A stretch of 64,000 nucleotides of DNA, from contig NW_026947710.1 in NCBI RefSeq assembly GCF_034190915.1, positions 62,001 through 126,000 of the forward strand, in the 5' to 3' direction. Of the stretch, positions 12,069 through 26,343 are shown one piece after another. The translations under genes and the position numbers were made by a program. Every line of letters starts with the position of its first letter. Position 1 is the stretch's first letter. The stretch comes from Cavia porcellus (lineage: Eukaryota; Chordata; Mammalia; Rodentia; Caviidae). The notes below the pieces were generated by a model. The model made no database searches and had not been told where the DNA came from. It was given only the letters and a program-made list of their open reading frames with translations.

Positions 12069-13752
12069 ACCACCCCGTGATGTTTTTCAGAAACCTATCC
12101 TACATTGCCACTGCATGTTCCATTACCTCCCCATGCTGACCACCCCCCGGTGCTTTTCTCCATCCTACATTGCCACTCAATGCCTATCCTAATTCAGATC
12201 CTCCGATTCACACCACCCCGTGATGTTTTTCTCACTCCTTGTAGTGAATGTAATGTAACACACACCCATACAATGCGCACAACCCCGTTATGTTTTTCTC
12301 ACTCCTACTAGTGAATGTAATGTAACACACACCCATACAATGCGCACCACCCCGTGATGTTTTTCTCACTCCTACTAGTGAATGTAATGTAACACACACC
12401 CATACAATGCGCACCACCCCGTGATGTTTTTCTCACTGCTACTAGTGAATGTAATGTAACACACACCCATACAATGCGCACCACCCCATGATGTTTTTCT
12501 CACTCCTACTAGTGAATGTAATGTAACACACACCCATACAATGCACACCACCCCGTGATGTTTTTCTCACTCCTACTAGTGAATCTAATGTAACACACAC
12601 CCATACAATGCGCACCACCCCGTGATGTTGTTCTCACTCCTACTAGTGAATCTAATGTAACACACACCCATACAATGCGCACCACCCCGTGATGTTTTTC
12701 TCACTCCTACTAGTGAATGTAATGTAACACACACCCATACAATGCGCACCACCCCGTGATGTTTTTCTCACTCCTACTAGTGAATCTAATGTAACACACA
12801 CCCATACAATGCGTACCACCCCGTGATGTTTTTCTCACTCCTACTAGTGAATGTAATGTAACACACACCCATACAATGCGCACCACCCCGTGATGTTTTT
12901 CTCACTCCTACTAGTGAATGTAATGTAACACACACCCATACAATGCGCACCACCCCGTGATGTTTTTCTCACTCCTACTAGTGAATGTAATGTAACACAC
13001 ACCCATACAATGCGCACCACCCCGTTATGTTTTTCTCACTCCTACTAGTCAATGTAATGTAACACACACCCATACAATGCGCACCACCCCGTGATGTTTT
13101 TCTCACTCCTACTAATGAATGTAATGTAACACACACCCATACAATGCGCACCACCGCGTGACGTTTTTCTCACTCCTACTAGTGAGTCTAATGTAACACA
13201 CACCCATACAATGCGTACCACCCCGTGATGTTTTTCTCACTCCTACTAGTGAATGTAATGTAACACACACAGAAACAATGCGCACCACACCGTGATGTTT
13301 TTCTCACTCCTACTAGTGAATGTAATGTAACACACACCCATACAATGCGCACCACCCCGTGATGTTTTTCTCACTCCTACTAGTGAATGTAATGTAACAC
13401 ACACCCATACAATGCGCACCACCCCGTGATGTTTTTCTCACTCCTACTAGTGAATGAAATGTAACACACACCCATACAATGCGCACCACCCCGTGATGTT
13501 TTTCTCACTCCTACTAGTGAATGTAATGTAACACACACCCATACAATGCGCACCACCCCGTGATGTTTTTCTCACTCCTACTAGTGAATGTAATGTAACA
13601 CACACCCATACAATACGCACCACCCCGTGATGTTTTTCTCACTCCTATTAGTGAATGTTATGTAACACACACCCATACAATGCGCACCACCCCGTGATGT
13701 TTTTCTCACTCCTACTAGTGAATCTAATGTAACACACATCCATACAATGCGC
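12069..13752 (+). repeat. HOR unit 13, gamma dimer + 23 A, chimeric run
   Basis: The A run 12212-13752 starts with the gamma variant order. Near 13021 it switches to alpha-run variants (GTTATG with TAGTCAATG, CTAATGAATG, GTGACG), as at 15531 in unit 16. No alpha dimer lies between, which fits an unequal exchange that removed it. Confidence 0.88.
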
Positions 13753-14297
13753 ACCACCCCGCGATGTTTTTCAGAAACCTATCCTACATTGCCACTGCAT
13801 GTTCCCTGACCTCCCCATGCTGACCACCCAGCAGTGCTTTTCTCCGTGCTACATTGCCACTCACTGCCTATCCTAATTCAGTCCCTCCGATTCACACCAC
13901 CCCGTGATGTTTTCCTCACTCCTACTAGTGAATGTAATGTAACACACACCCATACAATGCGCACCACCCCGTGATGTTTTTCTCACTCCTACTAGTGAAT
14001 CTAATGTAACACACACCCATACAATGCGCACCACCCCGTGATGTTTTTCTCACTCCTACTAGTGAATGTGATGTAACACACACCCATACAATGCCCACCA
14101 CCCCGTGATGTTTTTCTCACTCCTACTAGTGAATGTAATGTAACACACACCCATACAATGCGCACCGCCCCGTGATGTTTTTCTCACTCCTACTAGTGAA
14201 TCTAATGTAACACACACCCATACAATGCGCACCCCCCCGTGATGTTTTTCTCACTCCTATTAGTGAATCTAATGTAACACACACCCATACAATGCGC
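13753..14297 (+). repeat. HOR unit 14, beta dimer + 6 A
   Basis: Private C variants ACCCAGCAGTGC, TCTCCGTGCTAC and CAGTCCCTCC. The A run 13896-14297 is among the shortest in the window. Copied in unit 20, 5,412 bp downstream. Confidence 0.9.
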
Positions 14298-15311
14298 ACC
14301 ACCCCGTGATGTTTTTCAGAAACCTATCCTACATTGCCACTGCATGTTCCATTACCTCCCCATGCTGACCACCCCCCGGTGCTTTTCTCCATCCTACATT
14401 GCCACTCACTGCCTATCCTAATTCAGATCCTCCGATTCACACCACCCCGTGATGTTTTTCTCACTCCTTGTAGTGAATGTAATGTAACACACACCCATAC
14501 AATGCGCACCACCCCGTGATGTTTTTCTCACTCCTACTAATGAATGTAATGTAACACACACCCATACAATGCGCACCACCCCGTGACGTTTTTCTCACTC
14601 CTACTAGTGAGTCTAATGTAACACACACCCATACAATGCGTACCACCCCGTGATGTTTTTCTCACTCCTACTAGTGAATGTAATGTAACACACACAGAAA
14701 CAATGCGCACCACCCCGTGATGTTTTTCTCACTCCTACTAGTGAATGTAATGTAACACACACCCATACAATGCGCACCACCCCGTGATGTTTTTCTCACT
14801 CCTAGTAGTGAATGTAATGTAACACACACAAATACAATGCGCACCATCCCGTGATGTTGTTCTCTCTCCTACTAGTGAATCTAATGTAACACACACCCAT
14901 ACAATGCGCACCACCCCGTGATCTTTTTCTCTCTCCTACTAGTGAATCTAATGTAACACACACCCATACAATGCGCACCACCCCGTGATGTTTTTCTCAC
15001 TCCTACTAGTGAATGTAATGTAACACACACCCATACAATGCGCACCACCCCGTGATCTTTTTCTCACTCCTACTAGTGAATCTAATGTAACACACACCCA
15101 TACAATGCGCACCACCCCGTGATATTTTTCTCACTCCTACTAGTGAATGTAATGTAACACACACCCATACAATGCGCACCACCCCGTGATGTTTTTCTCA
15201 CTCCTACTAGTGAATGTAATGTAACACACACCCATACAATTTGCACCACCCCGTGATGTTTTTCTCACTCCTACTAGTGAATCTAATGTAACACACACAC
15301 ATACAATGCGC
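14298..15311 (+). repeat. HOR unit 15, gamma dimer + 13 A
   Basis: The A run 14441-15311 begins gamma-like, then moves straight to alpha-run variants (CTAATGAATG, GTGACG, AGAAAC). It includes a private GATGTTGTTCTCTCTCC near 14855 and CACACACACATAC near 15295, both repeated in unit 21. Confidence 0.9.
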
Positions 15312-16190
15312 ACCACCCCATGATGTTTTTCAGAAACCTATCCTACATTGCCGCTGCATGTTCCCTTACCTCCCCAGGCTGACCACCCCCCGGTGTTTTC
15401 TCCATCCTACATTGCCACTCACTGCCTATCCTAATTCAGAGCCTCCGATTCACACCACCCCGTGATGTTTTTCTCACTCGTTGTAGTGAATGTAATGTAA
15501 CACACACCCATACAATGCGCACCACCCCGTTATGTTTTTCTCACTCCTACTAGTCAATGTAATGTAACACACACCCATACAATGCGCACCACCCCGTGAT
15601 GTTTTTCTCACTCCTACTAATGAATGTAATGTAACACACACCCATACAATGCGCACCACCGCGTGACGTTTTTCTCACTCCTACTAGTGAGTCTAATGTA
15701 ACACACACCCATACAATGCGTACAACCCCGTGATGTTTTTCTCACTCCTACTAGTGAATGTAATGTAACACACACAGAAACAATGCGCACCACCCCGTGA
15801 TGTTTTTCTCACTCCTACTAGTGAATGTAATGTAACACACACCCATACAATGCGCACCACCCCGTGATGTTTTTCTCACTCCTACTAGTGAATGAAATGT
15901 AACACACACCCATACAATGCGCACCACCCCGTGATGTTTTTCTCACTCCTACTAGTGAATGTAATGTAACACACACCCATACAATGCGCACCACCCCGTG
16001 ATGTTTTTCTCACTCCTACTAGTGAATGTAATGTAACACACACCCATACAATACGCACCACCCTGTGATGTTTTTCTCACTCCTATTAGTGAATGTTATG
16101 TAACACACACCCATACAATGCGCACCACCCCGTGATGTTTTTCTCACTCCTACTAGTGAATCTAATGTAACACACATCCATACAATGCGC
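15312..16190 (+). repeat. HOR unit 16, alpha dimer + 11 A
   Basis: The A run is 15454-16190. Private markers are TAGTCAATG, ACCGCGTGACG, GCGTACAACC, GAATGAAATG and CACCCTGTG. Repeated in unit 22. Confidence 0.9.
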
Positions 16191-16735
16191 ACCACCCCGC
16201 GATGTTTTTCAGAAACCTATCCTACATTGCCACTGCATGTTCCCTGACCTCCCCATGCTGACCACCCAGCAGTGCTTTTCTCCGTGCTCCATTGCCACTC
16301 ACTGCCTATCCTAATTCAGACCCTCCGATTCACACCACCCCGTGATGTTTTCCTCACTCCTACTAGTGAATGTAATGTAACACACACCCATACAATGCGC
16401 ACCACCCCGTGATGTTTTTCTCACTCCTACTAGTGAATCTAATGTAACACACACCCATACAATGCGCACCACCCCGTGATGTTTTTCTCACTCCTACTAG
16501 TGAATGTGATGTAACACACACCCATACAATGCCCACCACCCCGTGATGTTTTTCTCACTCCTACTAGTGAATGTAATGTAACAAACACCCATACAATGCG
16601 CACCGCCCCGTGATGTTTTTCTCACTCCTACTAGTGAATCTAATGTAACACACACCCATACAATGCGCACCCCCCCGTGATGTTTTTCTCACTCCTATTA
16701 GTGAATCTAATGTAACACACACCCATACAATGCGC
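16191..16735 (+). repeat. HOR unit 17, beta dimer + 6 A
   Basis: C has TCTCCGTGCTCC; the A run 16334-16735 has TAACAAACACCC near 16581. It resembles unit 14 at an offset of 2,438 bp and is copied in unit 23. Confidence 0.9.
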
Positions 16736-17547
16736 ACCACCCCGTGATGTTTTTCAGAAACCTATCCTACATTGCCACTGCATGTTCCATTACCTCCCCA
16801 TGCTGACCACCCCCCGGTGCTTTTCTCCATCCTACATTGCCACTCACTGCCTATCCTAATTCAGATCCTCCGATTCACACCACCCCGTGATGTTTTTCTC
16901 ACTCCTTGTAGTGAATGTAATGTAACACACACCCATACAATGCGCACCCCCCCGTGATGTTTTTCTCACTCCTATTAGTGAATCTAATGTAACACACACC
17001 CATACAATGCGCACCACCCCGTGATGTTTTTCTCACTCCTACTAGTGAATGTAATGTAACACACACCCATACAATGCGCACCACCCCGTGATGTTTTTCT
17101 CACTCCTACTAGTGAATCTAATGTAACACACACCCATACAATGCGTACCACCCCGTGATGTTTTTCTCACTCCTACTAGTGAATGTAATGTAACACACAC
17201 AGAAACAATGCGCACCACCCCGTGATGTTTTCTCACTCCTACTAGTGAATGTAATGTAACACACACCCATACAATGCGCACCACCCCGTGATGTTTTTCT
17301 CACTCCTACTAGTGAATGTAATGTAACACACACCCATACAATGCGCACCACCCCGTGATGTTTTTCTCACTCCTACTAGTGAATGTAATGTAACACACAC
17401 CCATACAATGCGCACCACCCCGTGATGTTTTTCTCACTCCTATTAGTGAATGTTATGTAACACACACCCATACAATACGCACCACCCCGTGATGTTTTTC
17501 TCACTCCTACTAGTGAATCTAATGTAACACACACCCATACAATGCGC
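16736..17547 (+). repeat. HOR unit 18, gamma dimer + 10 A
   Basis: The A run 16879-17547 is 1 bp short of 10 monomers because of GATGTTTTCTCAC near 17223. The run goes from gamma start to AGAAAC block within a few monomers. Copied in unit 24 with the same 1-bp loss. Confidence 0.9.
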
Positions 17548-19164
17548 ACCACCCCGCGATGTTTTTCAGAAACCTATCCTACATTGCCACTGCATGTTCC
17601 CTGACCTCCCCATGCTGACCAGCCCGCAGTGCTTTTCTCCATGCTACATTGCCACTCACTGCCTATCTTAATTCAGACCCTCCGATTCACACCACCCCGT
17701 GATGTTTTCCTCACTCCTACTAGTGAATGTAATGTAACACACACCCATACAATGCGCACCACCCCGTGATGTTTTTCTCACTCCTACTAGTGAATGTAAT
17801 GTAACACACACCCATACAATGCGCACCACCCCGTGATGTTTTTCTCACTCCTACTAGTGAATGTAATGTAACACACACCCATACAATGCGCACCACCCCG
17901 TGATCTTTTTCTCACTCCTACTAGTGAATCTAATGTAACACACACCCATACAATGCGCACCACCCCGTGATATTTTTCTCACTCCTACTAGTGAATGTAA
18001 TGTAACACACACCCATACAATGCGCACCACCCCGTGATGTTTTTCTCACTCCTACTAGTGAATGTAATGTAACACACACCCATACAATGTGCACCACCCC
18101 GTGATGTTTTTCTCACTCCTACTAGTGAATGTAATGTAACACACACCCATACAATGCGCACCACCCAGTGATGTTTTTCTCACTCCTACTAGTGAATGTA
18201 ATGTAACACACACCCATACAATGCGTACCACCCCGTGATGTTTTTCTCACTCCTACTAGTGAATGTAATGTAACACACACCCATACAATGCGCACCACCC
18301 CGTGATGTTTTTCTCACTCCTACTAGTGAATGTAATGTAACACACACCCATACAATGCGCACCACCCCGTGATGTTTTTCTCACTCCTACTAGTGAATGT
18401 AATGTAACACACACCCATACAATGCGCACCACCCCGTTATGTTTTTCTCACTCCTACTAGTCAATGTAATGTAACACACACCCATACAATGCGCACCACC
18501 CCGTGATGTTTTTCTCACTCCTACTAATGAATGTAATGTAACACACACCCATACAATGCGCACCACCGCGTGACGTTTTTCTCACTCCTACTAGTGAGTC
18601 TAATGTAACACACACCCATACAATGCGTACCACCCCGTGATGTTTTTCTCACTCCTACTAGTGAATGTAATGTAACACACACAGAAACAATGCGCACCAC
18701 ACCGTGATGTTTTTCTCACTCCTACTAGTGAATGTAATGTAACACACACCCATACAATGCGCACCACCCCGTGATGTTTTTCTCACTCCTACTAGTGAAT
18801 GTAATGTAACACACACCCATACAATGCGCACCACCCCGTGATGTTTTTCTCACTCCTACTAGTGAATGAAATGTAACACACACCCATACAATGCGCACCA
18901 CCCCGTGATGTTTTTCTCACTCCTACTAGTGAATGTAATGTAACACACACCCATACAATGCGCACCACCCCGTGATGTTTTTCTCACTCCTACTAGTGAA
19001 TGTAATGTAACACACACCCATACAATACGCACCACCCCGTGATGTTTTTCTCACTCCTATTAGTGAATGTTATGTAACACACACCCATACAATGCGCACC
19101 ACCCCGTGATGTTTTTCTCACTCCTACTAGTGAATCTAATGTAACACACATCCATACAATGCGC
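17548..19164 (+). repeat. HOR unit 19, beta dimer + 22 A, contains duplication junction
   Basis: The dimer has the private CCAGCCCGCAG. The A run is 17691-19164. Up to about 18130 it matches unit 25; from about 18198 it matches the end of unit 13. The junction of the 5,412-bp duplication therefore lies at about 18131-18197. Confidence 0.88.
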
Positions 19165-19709
19165 ACCACCCCGCGATGTTTTTCAGAAACCTATCCTACA
19201 TTGCCACTGCATGTTCCCTGACCTCCCCATGCTGACCACCCAGCAGTGCTTTTCTCCGTGCTACATTGCCACTCACTGCCTATCCTAATTCAGTCCCTCC
19301 GATTCACACCACCCCGTGATGTTTTCCTCACTCCTACTAGTGAATGTAATGTAACACACACCCATACAATGCGCACCACCCCGTGATGTTTTTCTCACTC
19401 CTACTAGTGAATCTAATGTAACACACACCCATACAATGCGCACCACCCCGTGATGTTTTTCTCACTCCTACTAGTGAATGTGATGTAACACACACCCATA
19501 CAATGCCCACCACCCCGTGATGTTTTTCTCACTCCTACTAGTGAATGTAATGTAACACACACCCATACAATGCGCACCGCCCCGTGATGTTTTTCTCACT
19601 CCTACTAGTGAATCTAATGTAACACACACCCATACAATGCGCACCCCCCCGTGATGTTTTTCTCACTCCTATTAGTGAATCTAATGTAACACACACCCAT
19701 ACAATGCGC
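19165..19709 (+). repeat. HOR unit 20, beta dimer + 6 A
   Basis: Copy of unit 14, with the same three private C variants. The A run is 19308-19709. Confidence 0.9.
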
Positions 19710-20723
19710 ACCACCCCGTGATGTTTTTCAGAAACCTATCCTACATTGCCACTGCATGTTCCATTACCTCCCCATGCTGACCACCCCCCGGTGCTTTTCT
19801 CCATCCTACATTGCCACTCACTGCCTATCCTAATTCAGATCCTCCGATTCACACCACCCCGTGATGTTTTTCTCACTCCTTGTAGTGAATGTAATGTAAC
19901 ACACACCCATACAATGCGCACCACCCCGTGATGTTTTTCTCACTCCTACTAATGAATGTAATGTAACACACACCCATACAATGCGCACCACCCCGTGACG
20001 TTTTTCTCACTCCTACTAGTGAGTCTAATGTAACACACACCCATACAATGCGTACCACCCCGTGATGTTTTTCTCACTCCTACTAGTGAATGTAATGTAA
20101 CACACACAGAAACAATGCGCACCACCCCGTGATGTTTTTCTCACTCCTACTAGTGAATGTAATGTAACACACACCCATACAATGCGCACCACCCCGTGAT
20201 GTTTTTCTCACTCCTAGTAGTGAATGTAATGTAACACACACAAATACAATGCGCACCATCCCGTGATGTTGTTCTCTCTCCTACTAGTGAATCTAATGTA
20301 ACACACACCCATACAATGCGCACCACCCCGTGATCTTTTTCTCTCTCCTACTAGTGAATCTAATGTAACACACACCCATACAATGCGCACCACCCCGTGA
20401 TGTTTTTCTCACTCCTACTAGTGAATGTAATGTAACACACACCCATACAATGCGCACCACCCCGTGATCTTTTTCTCACTCCTACTAGTGAATCTAATGT
20501 AACACACACCCATACAATGCGCACCACCCCGTGATATTTTTCTCACTCCTACTAGTGAATGTAATGTAACACACACCCATACAATGCGCACCACCCCGTG
20601 ATGTTTTTCTCACTCCTACTAGTGAATGTAATGTAACACACACCCATACAATTTGCACCACCCCGTGATGTTTTTCTCACTCCTACTAGTGAATCTAATG
20701 TAACACACACACATACAATGCGC
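19710..20723 (+). repeat. HOR unit 21, gamma dimer + 13 A
   Basis: Copy of unit 15. The A run is 19853-20723, with the GATGTTGTTC marker near 20267. Confidence 0.9.
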
Positions 20724-21602
20724 ACCACCCCATGATGTTTTTCAGAAACCTATCCTACATTGCCGCTGCATGTTCCCTTACCTCCCCAGGCTGACCACCC
20801 CCCGGTGTTTTCTCCATCCTACATTGCCACTCACTGCCTATCCTAATTCAGAGCCTCCGATTCACACCACCCCGTGATGTTTTTCTCACTCGTTGTAGTG
20901 AATGTAATGTAACACACACCCATACAATGCGCACCACCCCGTTATGTTTTTCTCACTCCTACTAGTCAATGTAATGTAACACACACCCATACAATGCGCA
21001 CCACCCCGTGATGTTTTTCTCACTCCTACTAATGAATGTAATGTAACACACACCCATACAATGCGCACCACCGCGTGACGTTTTTCTCACTCCTACTAGT
21101 GAGTCTAATGTAACACACACCCATACAATGCGTACAACCCCGTGATGTTTTTCTCACTCCTACTAGTGAATGTAATGTAACACACACAGAAACAATGCGC
21201 ACCACCCCGTGATGTTTTTCTCACTCCTACTAGTGAATGTAATGTAACACACACCCATACAATGCGCACCACCCCGTGATGTTTTTCTCACTCCTACTAG
21301 TGAATGAAATGTAACACACACCCATACAATGCGCACCACCCCGTGATGTTTTTCTCACTCCTACTAGTGAATGTAATGTAACACACACCCATACAATGCG
21401 CACCACCCCGTGATGTTTTTCTCACTCCTACTAGTGAATGTAATGTAACACACACCCATACAATACGCACCACCCTGTGATGTTTTTCTCACTCCTATTA
21501 GTGAATGTTATGTAACACACACCCATACAATGCGCACCACCCCGTGATGTTTTTCTCACTCCTACTAGTGAATCTAATGTAACACACATCCATACAATGC
21601 GC
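20724..21602 (+). repeat. HOR unit 22, alpha dimer + 11 A
   Basis: Copy of unit 16. The A run is 20866-21602, with GCGTACAACC near 21129. Confidence 0.9.
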
Positions 21603-22147
21603 ACCACCCCGCGATGTTTTTCAGAAACCTATCCTACATTGCCACTGCATGTTCCCTGACCTCCCCATGCTGACCACCCAGCAGTGCTTTTCTCCGTGCT
21701 CCATTGCCACTCACTGCCTATCCTAATTCAGACCCTCCGATTCACACCACCCCGTGATGTTTTCCTCACTCCTACTAGTGAATGTAATGTAACACACACC
21801 CATACAATGCGCACCACCCCGTGATGTTTTTCTCACTCCTACTAGTGAATCTAATGTAACACACACCCATACAATGCGCACCACCCCGTGATGTTTTTCT
21901 CACTCCTACTAGTGAATGTGATGTAACACACACCCATACAATGCCCACCACCCCGTGATGTTTTTCTCACTCCTACTAGTGAATGTAATGTAACAAACAC
22001 CCATACAATGCGCACCGCCCCGTGATGTTTTTCTCACTCCTACTAGTGAATCTAATGTAACACACACCCATACAATGCGCACCCCCCCGTGATGTTTTTC
22101 TCACTCCTATTAGTGAATCTAATGTAACACACACCCATACAATGCGC
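21603..22147 (+). repeat. HOR unit 23, beta dimer + 6 A
   Basis: Copy of unit 17, with TCTCCGTGCTCC and TAACAAACACCC. The A run is 21746-22147. Confidence 0.9.
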
Positions 22148-22959
22148 ACCACCCCGTGATGTTTTTCAGAAACCTATCCTACATTGCCACTGCATGTTCC
22201 ATTACCTCCCCATGCTGACCACCCCCCGGTGCTTTTCTCCATCCTACATTGCCACTCACTGCCTATCCTAATTCAGATCCTCCGATTCACACCACCCCGT
22301 GATGTTTTTCTCACTCCTTGTAGTGAATGTAATGTAACACACACCCATACAATGCGCACCCCCCCGTGATGTTTTTCTCACTCCTATTAGTGAATCTAAT
22401 GTAACACACACCCATACAATGCGCACCACCCCGTGATGTTTTTCTCACTCCTACTAGTGAATGTAATGTAACACACACCCATACAATGCGCACCACCCCG
22501 TGATGTTTTTCTCACTCCTACTAGTGAATCTAATGTAACACACACCCATACAATGCGTACCACCCCGTGATGTTTTTCTCACTCCTACTAGTGAATGTAA
22601 TGTAACACACACAGAAACAATGCGCACCACCCCGTGATGTTTTCTCACTCCTACTAGTGAATGTAATGTAACACACACCCATACAATGCGCACCACCCCG
22701 TGATGTTTTTCTCACTCCTACTAGTGAATGTAATGTAACACACACCCATACAATGCGCACCACCCCGTGATGTTTTTCTCACTCCTACTAGTGAATGTAA
22801 TGTAACACACACCCATACAATGCGCACCACCCCGTGATGTTTTTCTCACTCCTATTAGTGAATGTTATGTAACACACACCCATACAATACGCACCACCCC
22901 GTGATGTTTTTCTCACTCCTACTAGTGAATCTAATGTAACACACACCCATACAATGCGC
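22148..22959 (+). repeat. HOR unit 24, gamma dimer + 10 A
   Basis: Copy of unit 18, including the 1-bp loss in GATGTTTTCTCAC near 22635. The A run is 22291-22959. Confidence 0.9.
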
Positions 22960-23571
22960 ACCACCCCGCGATGTTTTTCAGAAACCTATCCTACATTGCC
23001 ACTGCATGTTCCCTGACCTCCCCATGCTGACCAGCCCGCAGTGCTTTTCTCCATGCTACATTGCCACTCACTGCCTATCTTAATTCAGACCCTCCGATTC
23101 ACACCACCCCGTGATGTTTTCCTCACTCCTACTAGTGAATGTAATGTAACACACACCCATACAATGCGCACCACCCCGTGATGTTTTTCTCACTCCTACT
23201 AGTGAATGTAATGTAACACACACCCATACAATGCGCACCACCCCGTGATGTTTTTCTCACTCCTACTAGTGAATGTAATGTAACACACACCCATACAATG
23301 CGCACCACCCCGTGATCTTTTTCTCACTCCTACTAGTGAATCTAATGTAACACACACCCATACAATGCGCACCACCCCGTGATATTTTTCTCACTCCTAC
23401 TAGTGAATGTAATGTAACACACACCCATACAATGCGCACCACCCCGTGATGTTTTTCTCACTCCTACTAGTGAATGTAATGTAACACACACCCATACAAT
23501 GTGCACCACCCCGTGATGTTTTTCTCACTCCTACTAGTGAATCTAATGTAACACACACCCATACAATGCGC
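22960..23571 (+). repeat. HOR unit 25, beta dimer + 7 A
   Basis: Has CCAGCCCGCAG as in unit 19. The A run 23103-23571 ends with the GATCTTTTT/GATATTTTT pair and leads directly into alpha. The next B head is the private CCCAAGATG. Confidence 0.9.
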
Positions 23572-24383
23572 ACCACCCCAAGATGTTTTTCAGAAACCTA
23601 TCCTACATTGCCGCTGCATGTTCCCTTACCTCCCCAGGCTGACCACCCCCCGGTGTTTTCTCCATCCTACATTGCCACTCACTGCCTATCCTAATTCAGA
23701 GCCTCCGATTCACACCACCCCGTGATGTTTTTCTCACTCGTTGTAGTGAATGTAATGTAACACACACCCATACAATGCGCACCACCCGGTTATGTTTTTC
23801 TCACTCCTACTAGTGAATGTAATGTAACACACACCCATACAATGCGCACCACCCCGTGATGTTTTTCTCACTCCTACTAATGAATGTAATGTAACACACA
23901 CCCATACAATGCGCACCACCCCGTGACGTTTTTCTCACTCCTACTAGTGAGTCTAATGTAACACACACCCATACAATGCGTACCACCCCGTGATGTTTTT
24001 CTCACTCCTACTAGTGAATGTAATGTAACACACACAGAAACAATGCGCACCACCCCGTGATGTTTTTCTCACTCCTACTAGTGAATGTAATGTAACACAC
24101 ACCCATACAATGCGCACCACCCCGTGATGTTTTTCTCACTCCTACTAGTGAATGTAATGTAACACACACCCATACAATGCGCACCACCCCGTGATGTTTT
24201 TCTCACTCCTACTAGTGAATGTAATGTAACACACACCCATACAATGCGCACCACCCCGTGATGTTTTTCTCACTCGTATTAGTGAATGTTATGTAACACA
24301 CACCCATACAATGCGCACCACCCCGTGATGTTTTTCTCACTCCTACTAGTGAATCTAATGTAACACACACCCATACAATGTGC
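23572..24383 (+). repeat. HOR unit 26, last alpha dimer + 10 A
   Basis: The final alpha dimer of the window. The A run is 23714-24383, with private ACCCGGTTATG in the second A and CTCGTATTAGTG near 24273. Confidence 0.9.
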
Positions 24384-25328
24384 ACCACCCCGCGATGTTT
24401 TTCAGAAACCTATCCTACATTGCCACTGCATGTTCCCTGACCTCCCCATGCTGACCACCCAGCAGTGCTTTTCTCCATGCTACATTGCCACTCACTGCCT
24501 ATTCTAATTCAGACGCTCTGATTCACACCACCCCGTGATGTTTTCCTCACTCCTACTAGTGAATGTAATGTAACACACACCCATACAATGCGCACCACCC
24601 CGTGATGTTTTTCTCACTCCTACTAGTGAATGTAATGTAACACACACCCATACAATGCGCACCACCCCGTGATGTTTTTCTCACTCCTACTAGTGAATGT
24701 AATGTAACACACCCATACATTGCGCACCACCCCGTGATGTTTTTCTCACTCCTACTAGTGAATGTAATGTAACACACACCCATACAATGCGCACCACCCC
24801 GTGATGTTTTTCTCACTCCTACTAGTGAATGTAATGTAACACACACCCATACAATGCGCACCGCCCCGTGATGTTTTTCTCACTCTTACTAGTGAATGTA
24901 ATGTAACACACACCCATACAATGCGCACCACCCCGTGATGTTTTTCTCACTCCTACTAGTGAATCTAATGTAACACACACCCATACAATGCGCACCACCC
25001 CGTGATGTTTTTCTCACTCCTACTAGTGAATCTAATGTAACACACACCCATACAATGCGCACCACCCCGTGATGTTTTTCTCACTCCTACTAGTGAATGT
25101 GATGTAACACACACCCATACAATGCCCACCACCCCGTGATGTTTTTCTCACTCCTACTAGTGAATGTAATGTAACACACACCCATACAATGCGCACCGCC
25201 CCGTGATGTTTTTCTCACTCCTACTAGTGAATCTAATGTAACACACACCCATACAATGCGCACCCCCCCGTGATGTTTTTCTCACTCCTATTAGTGAATC
25301 TAATGTAACACACACCCATACAATGCGC
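24384..25328 (+). repeat. HOR unit 27, beta dimer + 12 A
   Basis: C has CACCCAGCAGTGC, TATTCTAATTC and ACGCTCTGATTC, shared with units 31 and 34. The A run 24527-25328 is 2 bp short; the loss is in TAACACACCCATACATTGCG near 24707. Confidence 0.88.
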
Positions 25329-26343
25329 ACCACCCCGTGATGTTTTTCAGAAACCTATCCTACATTGCCACTGCATGTTCCATTACCTCCCCATGCTGAC
25401 CACCCCCCGGTGTTTTTCTCCATCCTACATTGCCACTCACTGCCTATCCTAATTCAGATCCTCCGATTCACACCACCCCGTGATGTTTTTCTCACTCCTT
25501 GTAGTGAATGTAATGTAAAACACACCCATACAATGCGCACAACCCCGTTATGTTTTTCTCACTCCTACTAGTGAATGTAATGTAACACACACCCATACAA
25601 TGCGCACCACCCCGTGATGTTTTTCTCACTCCTACTAGTGAATGTAATGTAACACACACCCATACAATGCGCACCACCCCGTGATGATTTTCCCACTGCT
25701 ACTAGTGAATGTAATGTAACACACACCCATACAATGCGCACCACCCCATGATGTTTTTCTCACTCCTACTAGTGAATTTAATGTAACACACACCCATACA
25801 ATGCACACCACCCCGTGATGTTTTTCTCACTCCTACTAGTGAATCTAATGTAACACACACCCATACAATGCGCACCACCCCGTGATGTTTTTCTCACTCC
25901 TACTAGTGAATCTAATGTAACACACACCCATACAATGCGCACCACCCCGTGATGTTTTTCTCACTCCTACTAGTGAATGTAATGTAACACACACCCATAC
26001 AATGCGCACCACCCCGTGATGTTTTTCTCACTCCTACTAGTGAATCTAATGTAACACACACCCATACAATGCGTACCACCCCGTGATGTTTTTCTCACTC
26101 CTACTAGTGAATGTAATGTAACACACACAGAAACAATGCGCACCACCCCGTGATGTTTTTCTCACTCCTACTAGTGAATGTAATGTAACACACACCCATA
26201 CAATGCGCACCACCCCGTGCTGTTTTTCTCACTCCTATTAGTGAATGTTATGTAACACACACCCATACAATTCGCACCACCCCGTGATGTTTTTATTCAC
26301 TCCTACTAGTGAATCTAATGTAACACACACCCATACAATGCGC
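25329..26343 (+). repeat. HOR unit 28, gamma dimer + 13 A
   Basis: The A run 25472-26343 has one extra base, in GATGTTTTTATTCACTCC near 26289. Private changes are GATGATTTTCCCAC near 25683 and GTAAAACACACC in the first A. Confidence 0.88.

Larger units (their letters stand above)
12786..23542 (+). repeat. 5,412-bp tandem duplication
   Basis: Units 13 (end) to 19 (start) recur as units 19 (end) to 25. The matching blocks are about 12786-18130 and 18198-23542. Every private marker I checked (TAGTCAATG, ACCACACCG, GATGTTGTTC, GCGTACAACC, TAACAAACACCC, the 1-bp loss in GATGTTTTCTCAC, CCAGCCCGCAG) is present in both. I noticed no difference between them. Confidence 0.9.
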
